The notes under the pieces are model-generated. The model made no database searches. It saw only the letters and a program-made list of their open reading frames with translations, and had not been told where the DNA came from. Both the position numbers and the translations under genes were made by a program. From Glutamicibacter soli (GTDB taxonomy: Bacteria; Actinomycetota; Actinomycetes; Actinomycetales; Micrococcaceae): a DNA stretch of 64,000 bases. The stretch is taken from the NCBI RefSeq assembly GCF_003309065.1, contig NZ_POAF01000001.1, forward strand, positions 434,001-498,000. Reading direction: 5' to 3'. Shown here piece by piece: positions 52,786 through 63,646 of this stretch. The first letter of the stretch is position 1; the number at the start of each line of letters is the position of its first letter.

Positions 52786-53676
52786 TCAGCACCCGGCGAG
52801 CTGCAAGGCCCGGCCGAGCATACGATGGCCCTGGGCTTCGAAGTCCTCGGCGCCGAGGCGGTAGGCATAGATGACCGTGCCGATGGCTTCATGCAGGCAT
52901 TCGATCGGCCAGCTGCGTGCCTGCCGCGGGTCTCCGCCGTAACCCTGCAGGAAGGCCGATTCAAGTTCGGGATGCCCCAGCCATTGCTGGTTGGCCAGCC
53001 GCACCAGGTCCGTGGACGGTGCACGGTAGTCGAAACGGCCGAAATCGATGACCTTCAATTTTCCATGGTCGCTTAACCAGTTGCGCGGCTGCCAGTCTCC
53101 GTGGGTTGGTACCAGCCGGACCGGCCGTGGCTGATAGGCCCGCAGGACCTCGTACGCCCGGCGCTCGTTCTCCGGATCGATCCGGTGCTCTTGGCTGAGC
53201 CGTTTAAGGCTCATCGCCAGCAGCTTGGATTCATATGCTGAGTCAAGATGCCCCTCGCCCTGATGCAGGGTTCGCAGGGCGTCTCCAGCTTGCCGGTGGA
53301 ATTCCGGGTCCAGTTCCCGTGCGGTGTGCTCGCTGAGGCCTCCGGGAAGATATTCAAGGATCATGAGCCTGGCCGAGGAATCGGCGAAAAGCAGCGCAGC
53401 GCCGTACCCCGACTCGACCAATGCCGCCGTCGGCCCTTGGTGAGCTGCAAGTTCACGCTCGAAATGATGGTTCGAAGATCCGGCGCTTTTCAGGATGTAG
53501 TCGCTACCCGCCGTGCGCAGGTGCAGGACCAGGGTATCGGTTTCGTGCCAGGAAAGGTCGGCGGTCATGGTGCAGCCCGGAAGCCAGCGTTCGACAGCAT
53601 CGAGTTGTGCGGGATCAAGGAATTGATCAAGAAGGAGTTTTCGAGTCGTCATCTCGCGCATCGCTGTTTTCATCAT
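52786..53676 (-). CDS. APH-family small-molecule kinase
   Basis: The 296-residue protein has the kinase-like core: ATP-site Lys in DYILKSAG, then VPTHGDWQPRNWL (HGDxxxxN, catalytic Asp and Asn) and KVIDFGRFDYR (DFG-like). Such proteins include aminoglycoside, homoserine and choline kinases. No resistance function can be assigned. Two adjacent ATGs (53676 and 53673) could start it; the region upstream has no clear ribosome site. It converges with the patatin gene, 52 bp apart. Confidence 0.82.
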   Translation of the reverse strand: MMKTAMREMTTRKLLLDQFLDPAQLDAVERWLPGCTMTADLSWHETDTLVLHLRTAGSDYILKSAGSSNHHFERELAAHQGPTAALVESGYGAALLFADSSARLMILEYLPGGLSEHTARELDPEFHRQAGDALRTLHQGEGHLDSAYESKLLAMSLKRLSQEHRIDPENERRAYEVLRAYQPRPVRLVPTHGDWQPRNWLSDHGKLKVIDFGRFDYRAPSTDLVRLANQQWLGHPELESAFLQGYGGDPRQARSWPIECLHEAIGTVIYAYRLGAEDFEAQGHRMLGRALQLAGC

Positions 53677-53743
53677 GGCAGGGCTGGTTGGCGGTCCGGG
53701 TGGATCCGGGCAGCTACTTGGTGCCCGAACATTCTTGCACGAT

Positions 53744-53782
53744 TAAAACGTGAGACCCAAGGCCGGGGCCTTGGGTCTCACG
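53744..53782 (-). terminator. Intrinsic terminator of acn
   Basis: CGTGAGACCCAAGGCC (53749-53764) pairs with 53767-53782, and TTTT follows on the minus strand. It lies 61 bp after the acn stop. Confidence 0.92.
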
Positions 53783-53842
53783 GTGTTCCGGTGATGCGGA
53801 ACTACCTAGGGTTCACGTCGATCAGTGATCTAAGCAGGGTCC

Positions 53843-56551
<2,709 letters not shown>

Positions 56552-56605
56552 GTGGGACTCCTCTCGCCAGACACTCATTCTGTTGCACGCACACACTCGC
56601 ATTCC

Positions 56606-56623
56606 AGTTAGGAGTTCCTAACT
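56606..56623. promoter_or_regulatory. Palindrome upstream of acn
   Basis: AGTTAGGA-GT-TCCTAACT is an 18-bp palindrome with 8-bp arms, 55-72 nt before the acn start. It is a candidate repressor operator. AcnR represses acn in Corynebacterium, but an acnR gene is not visible beside this acn. Confidence 0.5.
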
Positions 56624-56742
56624 GAGATTCTCATGCTTGTATCGTTGCAGAGCTAAAAACAGTCTATCGCCAACTAGGACAAAAAGAATGAACGGGGATA
56701 ATTTTCCGCCAAATTCGTGTCCAAACGGCAATATTCGATGGT

Positions 56743-58065
56743 CTAACGGCGCACGAAGAGCCCAATCGACTCCATATGGTGGGTGTGCGGGTACAAATCG
56801 TGAATCTCCATGTGCGCTAATTCGTAGCCGCGCGAGGTCAAACGAGCGGTGTCCCGGGCGAAAGATGCGGGGTCGCAGGAGACGTAACAAATGCGCGAAA
56901 CACCGCTGGAACCCACTTCGGCGGCCACCTGCTTGTCGATTCCGGCCCGCGGCGGGTCGAGCACCACCGCATCGAGCTGGGCGTCGCGCGCGACCTGGCG
57001 CAGCACGCGCTCCACGCGTCCGCGGATGACGCTGGCCTGGCGCAGCTCGCGCAGGTTATTCTTGGCATCCGCGTGGGTGCCGGGGGCGCCCTCGATGGAG
57101 AACACGCGCCCCTCAGGGCCCACCGCCTTCGCCAGCGGCAGCGAGAACAGGCCCGCCCCGGCGTACAGGTCCGCGATTTGCTCGCCGCGCGCCGGCTCGG
57201 TCAGCTCCATGACCCGCTCGCTGAGCACGGTGGCCGCCGCGCGGTGCACCTGCCAGAAGCCTTCGCCGGTGATCCGGAAGCTCTCCCCCAGCACCGACTC
57301 CTGCAGCCAGCTGCGCCCGGTCAGGGCCTGCAGCTCGCCGCGGCCGTCGGCGGCCGAGCCGCCCTGCTGGCTGAAGGCCGCCACGTTCACGCCCTCGGGG
57401 AACTGGCGGGCCGCCTTGCGGGCGGCGCCGGGGCGGGATTCGGCCAACAGGATCAGCACCGTGGAATCGTCGCTGCTGGAAACCGCGGCCTCCACCCGCT
57501 CGATGCCGGAGAAGTCCATCGTGTACAACCCGGTGCGCTCGATGGCCGGGTGGGCCAACGGCATGGAGTCGATAGCTGTGAGCGTATTGCTGCGGAAGCC
57601 GCTCATGGCCAGTTTGCCTTCGGCGTCCACCGAGTAGGACATGCGGGTGCGCCAGCCCAGGCCGTCGTCCTGTCCGGCCACCGCCTGCACGGCCGGGAAG
57701 TTGTAGTCCTCGGCCTTCATCCCACCCAGCCGGGTCAGCTGCTCGGCGGCCACCGCGGCCTTCAGCTCGCGCTGGTGCTCCAGAGTGATGTGGCCGAATT
57801 CTGCGCCGCCCACCGGGTCGCGGTGGCGCAATGCGTCGGCCGCCTCCCAGAAATGCGGCACGCGGTGCTCGCTGGCCTCGTGCACCTCGACGACATCCGC
57901 GCGCCAGAACTTCGCGTTCTCGCCGCTGTCGGTCAGCCGGACTGTGACCAGCTCGCCGGGGATGCCGTGGCGGACGAAGATGACCCGCCCCTCGTGGCGG
58001 GCCACGGTGTGTCCGCCGTGGGCGATGGCGCCCAGACGCAGTTTCAGGGTGGGTGATTCGGTCAC
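56743..58065 (-). CDS. TRAM-domain SAM-dependent RNA uridine methyltransferase, TrmA/RlmC family
   Basis: The 440-residue protein has an N-terminal TRAM-like barrel (about 1-65), then a central domain and a methyltransferase core with DLYAGAGLFSLPLAKAVG (SAM loop), VLDPPRAG, and SCDPASFARD with the catalytic Cys. It makes m5U in tRNA or 23S rRNA; which uridine cannot be told. Rv2689c is the likely M. tuberculosis counterpart and lies in the same neighbourhood. The GTG at 58065 follows GAAGGA by 9 nt, and the APC permease stop lies 5 nt upstream. Confidence 0.9.
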   Translation of the reverse strand: MTESPTLKLRLGAIAHGGHTVARHEGRVIFVRHGIPGELVTVRLTDSGENAKFWRADVVEVHEASEHRVPHFWEAADALRHRDPVGGAEFGHITLEHQRELKAAVAAEQLTRLGGMKAEDYNFPAVQAVAGQDDGLGWRTRMSYSVDAEGKLAMSGFRSNTLTAIDSMPLAHPAIERTGLYTMDFSGIERVEAAVSSSDDSTVLILLAESRPGAARKAARQFPEGVNVAAFSQQGGSAADGRGELQALTGRSWLQESVLGESFRITGEGFWQVHRAAATVLSERVMELTEPARGEQIADLYAGAGLFSLPLAKAVGPEGRVFSIEGAPGTHADAKNNLRELRQASVIRGRVERVLRQVARDAQLDAVVLDPPRAGIDKQVAAEVGSSGVSRICYVSCDPASFARDTARLTSRGYELAHMEIHDLYPHTHHMESIGLFVRR

Positions 58066-58070
58066 GACGG

Positions 58071-60089
58071 TTAGTCCTTCGGCAGGGGGTTCGATTCGCG
58101 GTGGGCCGAGGATTCCTCGGTCGGCCCTCCGCCCAGGGCGTTCTTGGCGCTCAGCAGGCGCCAGGGCACGGAGGCGATGAGCACTCCGGGTTCGTAGTGC
58201 AGCCGGTTCTTCACCCGCAGGGCGGTCTGGTTGTGCACCAGCTGCTCCCACCAGTGGCCGACCACGTATTCGGGAATGTAGACCACGATCAGATCCCGCG
58301 GGGATTCGCGCTTGATCGAGCGGATGTGCTCGATCAGCGCCCCGGGGATGTCGCGGTAGGGCGAGGCCAGCGCCGTGATGGGCACCGGGATGCGCAGCCG
58401 CTCCCAGTCCTCCAAGGTGCGCTGGGTCTTCTGCGGCTCCACGTCCACGATGATCGCCTCGAGCTTCGAGGGACGGCTGGCCCGGGCGAAGGCCAGGGCG
58501 CGCAGCACCGGCTTGCGGACCGTGGAAACCAGCACCAGGGCGTGCACTCGCGCCGGCAGCGCGGTGGCCTGGCCGCCGTCCTCGATGGACAGCTCGGCAT
58601 CCACCTGCTGGTAGTGGCGGTGCAGCGAATTCATGACGAGCATCAGCAACACGATGCCCAGCACCGCGATCCACGCGCCGTGCACAAAGCGGGTGGCCAG
58701 CACGATCAGCAGCACCAGCCCGGAGAGCACCAGGCCCACCAGGTTCAGCAGGCGCTGGCGTTTTATCGCGGCGCGGATGCGCCGGTCCGCGACCGGCACC
58801 AGTTCGCGGTGCCAGTGCTTGAGCATGCCAAGCTGGCTGAGCGTGAAGGAGACGAACACTCCCACCACGTACAGCTGGATCAGGATGGTGACATCGCCTT
58901 GGAACACCAGGACCAGCAGCACCGCGGCGACGCCCAGTGACAGGATGCCGTTGGAGAAGCCCAGCCGGTCGCCGCGCGTGCGCAGCTGGCGCGGCAGGTA
59001 GCCGTCCGTGGCCAGGTGGCTGGCCAGCGACGGGAAGGAGTTGAAGGCCTGGTTGCCTGCCAGCAGCAGCACCAGGATGGTTAGCACCGAGACGACCACG
59101 GTGCCCAGCATGAAGTTGCCGAACACCGCCTGCGCCAACTGGCCGAGCACCGGGACCTGGACGTAGTCTGCGGAAACCGGCTGCCCGTCCAGCAGCAGGG
59201 ACTTCTGCGGGTCGGCGACAATCTTCAGGCCGCTGGCCCGTGCCAGCATCAGCGTGCCCAGGGTCAGCACGCCCGAAAGCAAGCCGACCACCAGCAGGAT
59301 GCGTCCGGCGTTGCGGGCGCGCGGCTTGGTCAGGTACTGGACGTTGGAGATCGGCACCTCGATGCCGGTCAGCACCGCGGAGCCGGTGGAGAAGGCGCGC
59401 AGGATCAGCAGCGCGCCCACCACGCCGTGCAACCCGTTGGAGAACTGCTCCTCGGGCACGATGGTGAACTCGGCGCTGGGCGCCAGTCCCAGGTTGCCGG
59501 TGGCCGCCAGCAGCCCGCCGATCGCGATCAGCGCCAGCATGCCGAAGACGAACAGGTACACCGGCACGGCCAGCGTCCAGCGGCTCTGCCCGCGCCCGCG
59601 CAGGTTCGCCACCACTAGGAAGACCACGATGCCCGCCGCCACCAGGCCGCGGTGCTCCCCCAGCGCAGGGACGATGCCGCTGAGGTACTGGGCGGCCGAG
59701 GAACTGGAGACCGCGACGGTGAGCACGAAGTCCACCAGCAGGGCCGCGGCCACCGCGGTGCCCGGCCGGGCGCCGAGGTTCTTGCGGACGATCTCGTAGT
59801 CGCCGCCGCCGGAAGGGTAGGCCTTGATGGACTGCCGGTAGGACAGCACCAGCACCACGAGCACCACCAGCACTGCCACGCCCACCGCCGGGGAGAGCAT
59901 GGTCGCCGCCACACCGGCCATGGCCAGGGTCAGCAGGATTTCGTCCGGGGCGTAGGCCAGCGAGGACAGGGCGCTGGAGGAGAAAATCGGCAGCGCAATT
60001 TTCGGTGGGAGCGGCTTCTTTTTCAGCTGTTCGGTGCTGAAGGGCCGGCCCACGAGGATCCGTTTCAGACCATCAAATAAAGCAGGCAC
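58071..60089 (-). CDS. APC-family permease, probable KimA-like K+ transporter
   Basis: The 672-residue protein has about 12 helices (about residues 30-505) followed by a USP-like cytosolic domain (about 510-640; VHALVLVSTVRKPVLRALAFAR and LIVVYIPEYVVGHWW). The length, the KAYPSGGGDYEI region and the C-terminal domain fit KimA/YdaO, a c-di-AMP-regulated K+/H+ symporter of Bacillus, rather than an amino-acid carrier. Two TrkA genes diverge from it across 145 bp, supporting a K+ role. The start is GTG. The K+ assignment is inference. Confidence 0.82.
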   Translation of the reverse strand: MPALFDGLKRILVGRPFSTEQLKKKPLPPKIALPIFSSSALSSLAYAPDEILLTLAMAGVAATMLSPAVGVAVLVVLVVLVLSYRQSIKAYPSGGGDYEIVRKNLGARPGTAVAAALLVDFVLTVAVSSSSAAQYLSGIVPALGEHRGLVAAGIVVFLVVANLRGRGQSRWTLAVPVYLFVFGMLALIAIGGLLAATGNLGLAPSAEFTIVPEEQFSNGLHGVVGALLILRAFSTGSAVLTGIEVPISNVQYLTKPRARNAGRILLVVGLLSGVLTLGTLMLARASGLKIVADPQKSLLLDGQPVSADYVQVPVLGQLAQAVFGNFMLGTVVVSVLTILVLLLAGNQAFNSFPSLASHLATDGYLPRQLRTRGDRLGFSNGILSLGVAAVLLVLVFQGDVTILIQLYVVGVFVSFTLSQLGMLKHWHRELVPVADRRIRAAIKRQRLLNLVGLVLSGLVLLIVLATRFVHGAWIAVLGIVLLMLVMNSLHRHYQQVDAELSIEDGGQATALPARVHALVLVSTVRKPVLRALAFARASRPSKLEAIIVDVEPQKTQRTLEDWERLRIPVPITALASPYRDIPGALIEHIRSIKRESPRDLIVVYIPEYVVGHWWEQLVHNQTALRVKNRLHYEPGVLIASVPWRLLSAKNALGGGPTEESSAHRESNPLPKD

Positions 60090-60234
60090 GAGACAACGTT
60101 ATCGCAGGCTCCGCGCGGCATGCCGCCTTCGTTGGACCCAACGCGGGCCCGATCAGCGCTATTGTTGCATTCGTGGCACCAGCAGCGGTGCCGCGACGAA
60201 GTTCATCCGGACGCTGGACCCCGAGGAGTTTTTG

Positions 60235-60912
60235 GTGGCGCACTTTGTGATCATGGGCTGCGGTCGAGTGGGGGTGGCGCTGGCCCATACGCTGGATTCC
60301 GCCGGGCATTCGGTGGCGGTCATCGACCAGAACCCGGAGGCCTTCCGCCGGCTCAGCGCCGACTTCTCCGGCAGCACCGTCACCGGCCTGGGTTTCGACA
60401 AGGACACCTTGGAGCAGGCGAAGATCGATCAGGCCTACGCCTTCGCGGCCGTCTCCAGCGGTGATAATTCCAACATTCTGGCCACCCGCGTCGCCCGCGA
60501 AACCTACAACGTGCCGCATGTGGTCGCCCGCATCTACGACCCGGGCCGCGCCGAGATCTACCAGCGGCTGGGCATCCCCACGGTCGCTGCGGTGCGCTGG
60601 AGCACCGACCAGGTGCTGCGCCGCATCCTGCCGGACTACTCGATGCGCGGGGACTTCCGCGAGCCGTCGGGACGCCTGGTGCTGACCGAGGTGGCGCTGC
60701 ACCGCGAATGGTACGGCCGCCTGGTCAAGGACCTGGAGGCCGCCGCCGGGGTGCGCGTGGCCTACCTGACCCGCTTTGGCGAGGGAACCATTCCGGAAAA
60801 CCGCACCAGGCTGCAGGGCGGGGACCTGATCCACGTCATGATGCACCTGGACCGCAGCCAGGAAGTGGAAAAGATCCTGGCCAGCGCCCCCAAGCCAGCC
60901 CCCGCAGACTAA
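60235..60912 (+). CDS. TrkA-family K+ transport regulatory protein (CeoB type)
   Basis: The 225-residue protein has an RCK-N NAD-binding domain (MGCGRVGVALAHTLDSAGHSVAVID) and a C-terminal RCK-C domain (about 140-225). Tandem TrkA proteins of this kind are CeoB and CeoC in M. tuberculosis (Rv2691-Rv2692), next to an APC permease. It would gate a K+ permease according to NAD(H) or nucleotides. GAGGAG ends 6 nt before the GTG start; a longer in-frame reading overlaps the divergent permease and is rejected. Confidence 0.9.
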   Translation: MAHFVIMGCGRVGVALAHTLDSAGHSVAVIDQNPEAFRRLSADFSGSTVTGLGFDKDTLEQAKIDQAYAFAAVSSGDNSNILATRVARETYNVPHVVARIYDPGRAEIYQRLGIPTVAAVRWSTDQVLRRILPDYSMRGDFREPSGRLVLTEVALHREWYGRLVKDLEAAAGVRVAYLTRFGEGTIPENRTRLQGGDLIHVMMHLDRSQEVEKILASAPKPAPAD

Positions 60913-60927
60913 GCGAAAGGCCTGTTA

Positions 60928-61593
60928 ATGAAGGTAATGATCGCCGGAGCCGGCTCGGTCGGGTCCTCCATCGCCCGCGAGCTGGTGGCCAACCACCACG
61001 AGGTGCTGCTCGTGGACCTCAAGGCCGAAATGGAGCAGCGCGCCGACCTTGAAGGCGTCAAGTGGCTGATCGGCGACGCCTGCGAGCTCGCCGTGCTGCA
61101 GCGCGTCCAGCTGGAGGACTACGACGTGGTCGTCTCCGCCACGGGTGACGACAAGGTCAACCTGGTGGTCTCGCTGCTGGCCAAGAGCGAGTTCGGGGTG
61201 CGCCGCACCGTGGGCCGCGTGAACAACCCGAAAAACGAGTGGATGTTCGACGACGCCTGGGGCGTGGACGTCGCGGTGAGCACCCCGCGCCTGATGACGG
61301 CGCTGGTCGAGGAGGCCGTGGAGGTCGGCGACCTGGTGCGCCTGCTGACGCTGAAGGCCGGCGAGGTCTACATGGTGGAGTTCACCGTGCCGCATGATTC
61401 GGGCATGATCGGGCGCACCATCGGGCGCGTGCCGTGGCCGGAGGAAACCACGCTCATGGCCGTGGTGCGCGACAAGACCCCGTTCCCGCCCAGCGACGAC
61501 GACGTCATCGAGGGCGGCGACGAGATCTTCTTCATCACCACCCCGCAGGCCGAACCGCTGCTGCGCCGGGTGCTGCAGGCGGCCACCCGGTAG
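60928..61593 (+). CDS. TrkA-family K+ transport regulatory protein (CeoC type)
   Basis: The 221-residue protein repeats the RCK-N plus RCK-C arrangement: MKVMIAGAGSVGSSIARELVANHHEVLLVD, then VVVSATGDDKVNLVVSLLA, and a C-terminal TrkA-C domain from about residue 140. It follows the first TrkA gene by 15 bp and both are co-transcribed. The two proteins probably form one hetero-octameric RCK ring for the adjacent permease or for another K+ carrier. Confidence 0.9.
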   Translation: MKVMIAGAGSVGSSIARELVANHHEVLLVDLKAEMEQRADLEGVKWLIGDACELAVLQRVQLEDYDVVVSATGDDKVNLVVSLLAKSEFGVRRTVGRVNNPKNEWMFDDAWGVDVAVSTPRLMTALVEEAVEVGDLVRLLTLKAGEVYMVEFTVPHDSGMIGRTIGRVPWPEETTLMAVVRDKTPFPPSDDDVIEGGDEIFFITTPQAEPLLRRVLQAATR

Positions 61594-61616
61594 CCGGCAG
61601 CCCCGCTCCGGGCAGC

Positions 61617-61656
61617 GAAAACCCTGGCATCGCGCAATTGGGATGCCAAGGTTTTT
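61617..61656 (+). terminator. Intrinsic terminator of the TrkA pair
   Basis: AAAACC and TGGCATC pair with GATGCCA and GGTTTT around a 9-10-nt loop, ending GGTTTTT, 24 nt after the second TrkA stop. Confidence 0.88.
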
Positions 61657-61680
61657 CGCGTACGGGGCCGCTGCGCGCGG

Positions 61681-62469
61681 CTAGGAGGCCAGGTCCTCGG
61701 GCGTCGGGGCGTGCCCGGCGGTGGCGGGGCGGGAGACCAGCCACGCGAACCACAGGCCGGCCGCGTAGAGCGGCACACCCATCAGCGCGCGGGCGATGCC
61801 CAGCGAGACCACCTGGTCGGTGAAGTACATCGGCAGCTGCACCGCCAGGCGCAATGCGAACACCGCGCAGATGATCCAGGTCGCGATGCCGTAGCGGCGC
61901 AACCGGTCCGGCTGCTGGCGCCAGGCCACGCCCTCGTTGCGGATGAAGCCGAAGAGCAGGCCGATCAGCGGCCATTTCACGAAGATCGAAATCATCAATC
62001 CCAGCAGGTAGCCGCCGCTGATCAGGAAGCCGGGCACGTAGTAGTCGCGGGCGTTGCCCGAGGTGCGGGCCACCAGCGCGCAGATCAGGATGCCGACCAG
62101 GCCGCTGGCCGACTGCACCAGCGTTGACTTGTTCAGCAGCCGCAGCACCATGAAAACCACACCCAGCCCGATCGAGGACAGCAGCGCCCAGGACAGCTCG
62201 TTGGTCAGCGCGTAGACCAGCACGAACACGAAGCCCGGGACCACGGTTTCCAGGATGCCGCGCACCCCGCCCACGGTGGAGAGCACGTCGATGCCGCCGT
62301 CGGCGTTCTGCGCGACCTTGGCGCTGGCGCCGATCGCCTCGGCCAGGCTCGGCTTCTTCTCCGGCCTAGGCTGCTCGCCGGCTGGTGGATTCTCGTTCAC
62401 GGTATTCTCGCTTCTGCCCAGTGCGGGCTCATCCGGCAGGCGCTGCGGCCGGCGGCGTTCGGCGTTCAC
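61681..62469 (-). CDS. DUF3159 membrane protein
   Basis: The 262-residue protein has a disordered, Pro-rich N-terminus (about 1-55) and about six helices in the rest. GLLFGFIRNEGVAWRQQP and LRLAVQLPMYF are typical of DUF3159 (Rv2693c-like), an actinobacterial family without known function. The GTG start overlaps the stop of the OB-fold gene (GTGA). Its conserved place beside TrkA, OB-fold and DUF3710 genes hints at a link to ion or envelope physiology, unproved. Confidence 0.88.
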   Translation of the reverse strand: MNAERRRPQRLPDEPALGRSENTVNENPPAGEQPRPEKKPSLAEAIGASAKVAQNADGGIDVLSTVGGVRGILETVVPGFVFVLVYALTNELSWALLSSIGLGVVFMVLRLLNKSTLVQSASGLVGILICALVARTSGNARDYYVPGFLISGGYLLGLMISIFVKWPLIGLLFGFIRNEGVAWRQQPDRLRRYGIATWIICAVFALRLAVQLPMYFTDQVVSLGIARALMGVPLYAAGLWFAWLVSRPATAGHAPTPEDLAS

Positions 62470-62840
62470 CCGCGGGGAACGGGAACGATGACGTAACGCG
62501 GATTATAGATGGTGGGGATCTGGTCGACAGGCGCGACCATCCCCGCGTATTGGATCTTCACCCCGGGCTTGATGCCCGGGACGTTCTTCTGGCCCATGAA
62601 CCGCAGCCGCACGTGCGGCACGGTGCCCCGGCGCGGAGCCCCGGTTCCCAGCCGGTCGACCACCACCGCGGTCAGCAGCGGCGCCTGGTGGGGCGCCGAA
62701 TAGCTGACCGACTGGATGTAGCCGGTGTGCTCCACCCTGCCCTTGGCCGGCAGCTGCGCCAGTGACTTCAGCCGGGTGAAGCTGCGCGCCGCTTGCGTGC
62801 CCTCGATTTTCGGGGTGACCGGCTTGGATTCGAGGGGCAT
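62466..62840 (-). CDS. OB-fold nucleic-acid-binding-like protein
   Basis: The 124-residue protein has a beta-rich OB-fold pattern: GRVEHTGYIQSVSY, LLTAVVVDRLG, HVRLRFMGQKNVPGIKPGVKIQYAGMV and NPRYVIVPV. Its counterpart in M. tuberculosis is Rv2694c. OB-folds bind nucleic acids or oligosaccharides; the ligand here is unknown. It lies four bases after the DUF3710 stop and overlaps DUF3159 by 4 bp. Confidence 0.88.
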   Translation of the reverse strand: MPLESKPVTPKIEGTQAARSFTRLKSLAQLPAKGRVEHTGYIQSVSYSAPHQAPLLTAVVVDRLGTGAPRRGTVPHVRLRFMGQKNVPGIKPGVKIQYAGMVAPVDQIPTIYNPRYVIVPVPRG

Positions 62841-62844
62841 CCGG

Positions 62845-63609
62845 CTAGCCGATCTGGGTGATTTCCGGTCCGCGTTCCGGACGCTGCGGCGCCTGGCCGG
62901 CGGCCTCGGTCTCGCCCTGCGCCTCGGCGTCCGGGCGCGTCTGGGCGTTGCGCGGGACGTTCAGCGGCAGCAATTCCTGCGGAGGCAGCGGCTTGTCGCC
63001 GCGGTTCACCACGACGCCTCGCACCAGGTCGTCGATGGCCTTGGAGGCCTCCTCGTCGCCGATGGCGGCGCCCCCGATGACGGCGCGCAGGAACCAGCGC
63101 GGACCGTCGATGCCCACGAAGCGCAGCGCAACATGCCCGGCGCGGCCGTCGGGCAGCTGCTGCGGAACCTGGGCCAGCAGCTCCTGGCCGTATTCGCCGT
63201 CGCGCTGGTAGATCTCGCCGTTCTGGCTGGCGATGTCCTCGCGGATCTTGTCGCTGATGCCCGGCCACAGCGAGGTGGACTTGGAGGCGGAGAATGCCAT
63301 CAGCTGGACGCGGGACTCGGCCAGTTCCAGGGAGACGGCGATGACGCGCTGGTTGGACTGTTCGACGTCCATGCGTACCTTCAGTCCGGCGACCGGCTTG
63401 ACCAGGATGGAGCCGAAGTCGAGGTATTCGTCGGTGTTCTCGATGTCCGCGTAGTCGAACGGGCCGTTGAGCACCGGCTTCTTGGCTGGTTGCTGCTCGG
63501 CGGAAGTCCCGGTCGCCTGCTCGGTGGGGGTTTCGGCCACCGGTTCGGTGGCGCCGGCAGCCTGCTCGGCTGCTGGCTCGGCGTTCGCCTTCTTGCGCTT
63601 GAAAATCAT
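62845..63609 (-). CDS. DUF3710 domain protein
   Basis: The 254-residue protein matches DUF3710 (Rv2696c-like). It has a charged, Ala/Thr/Glu-rich N-terminus (about 1-45) and a compact C-terminal domain with DFGSILVKPVAGLKVRMDV and LRFVGIDGPRWFLRAVIGG. The function is unknown; it occurs next to dut and the OB-fold gene in Actinobacteria. The ATG at 63609 has AAGGAC before it; the longer in-frame reading would overlap dut. Confidence 0.88.
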   Translation of the reverse strand: MIFKRKKANAEPAAEQAAGATEPVAETPTEQATGTSAEQQPAKKPVLNGPFDYADIENTDEYLDFGSILVKPVAGLKVRMDVEQSNQRVIAVSLELAESRVQLMAFSASKSTSLWPGISDKIREDIASQNGEIYQRDGEYGQELLAQVPQQLPDGRAGHVALRFVGIDGPRWFLRAVIGGAAIGDEEASKAIDDLVRGVVVNRGDKPLPPQELLPLNVPRNAQTRPDAEAQGETEAAGQAPQRPERGPEITQIG

Positions 63610-63646
63610 GATGTCCTTAGAGAGTTTCGCTTGGCGCCAAGCGTGC

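Noticed and set aside
52786-53676. Antibiotic-resistance phosphotransferase
   Set aside because: Only general APH-fold motifs are visible; the family includes many metabolic kinases, so no resistance role can be claimed.
60090-60234. c-di-AMP (ydaO) riboswitch before the K+ genes
   Set aside because: The conserved ydaO core sequences are absent; only a small GGCACC/GGTGCC hairpin is visible.
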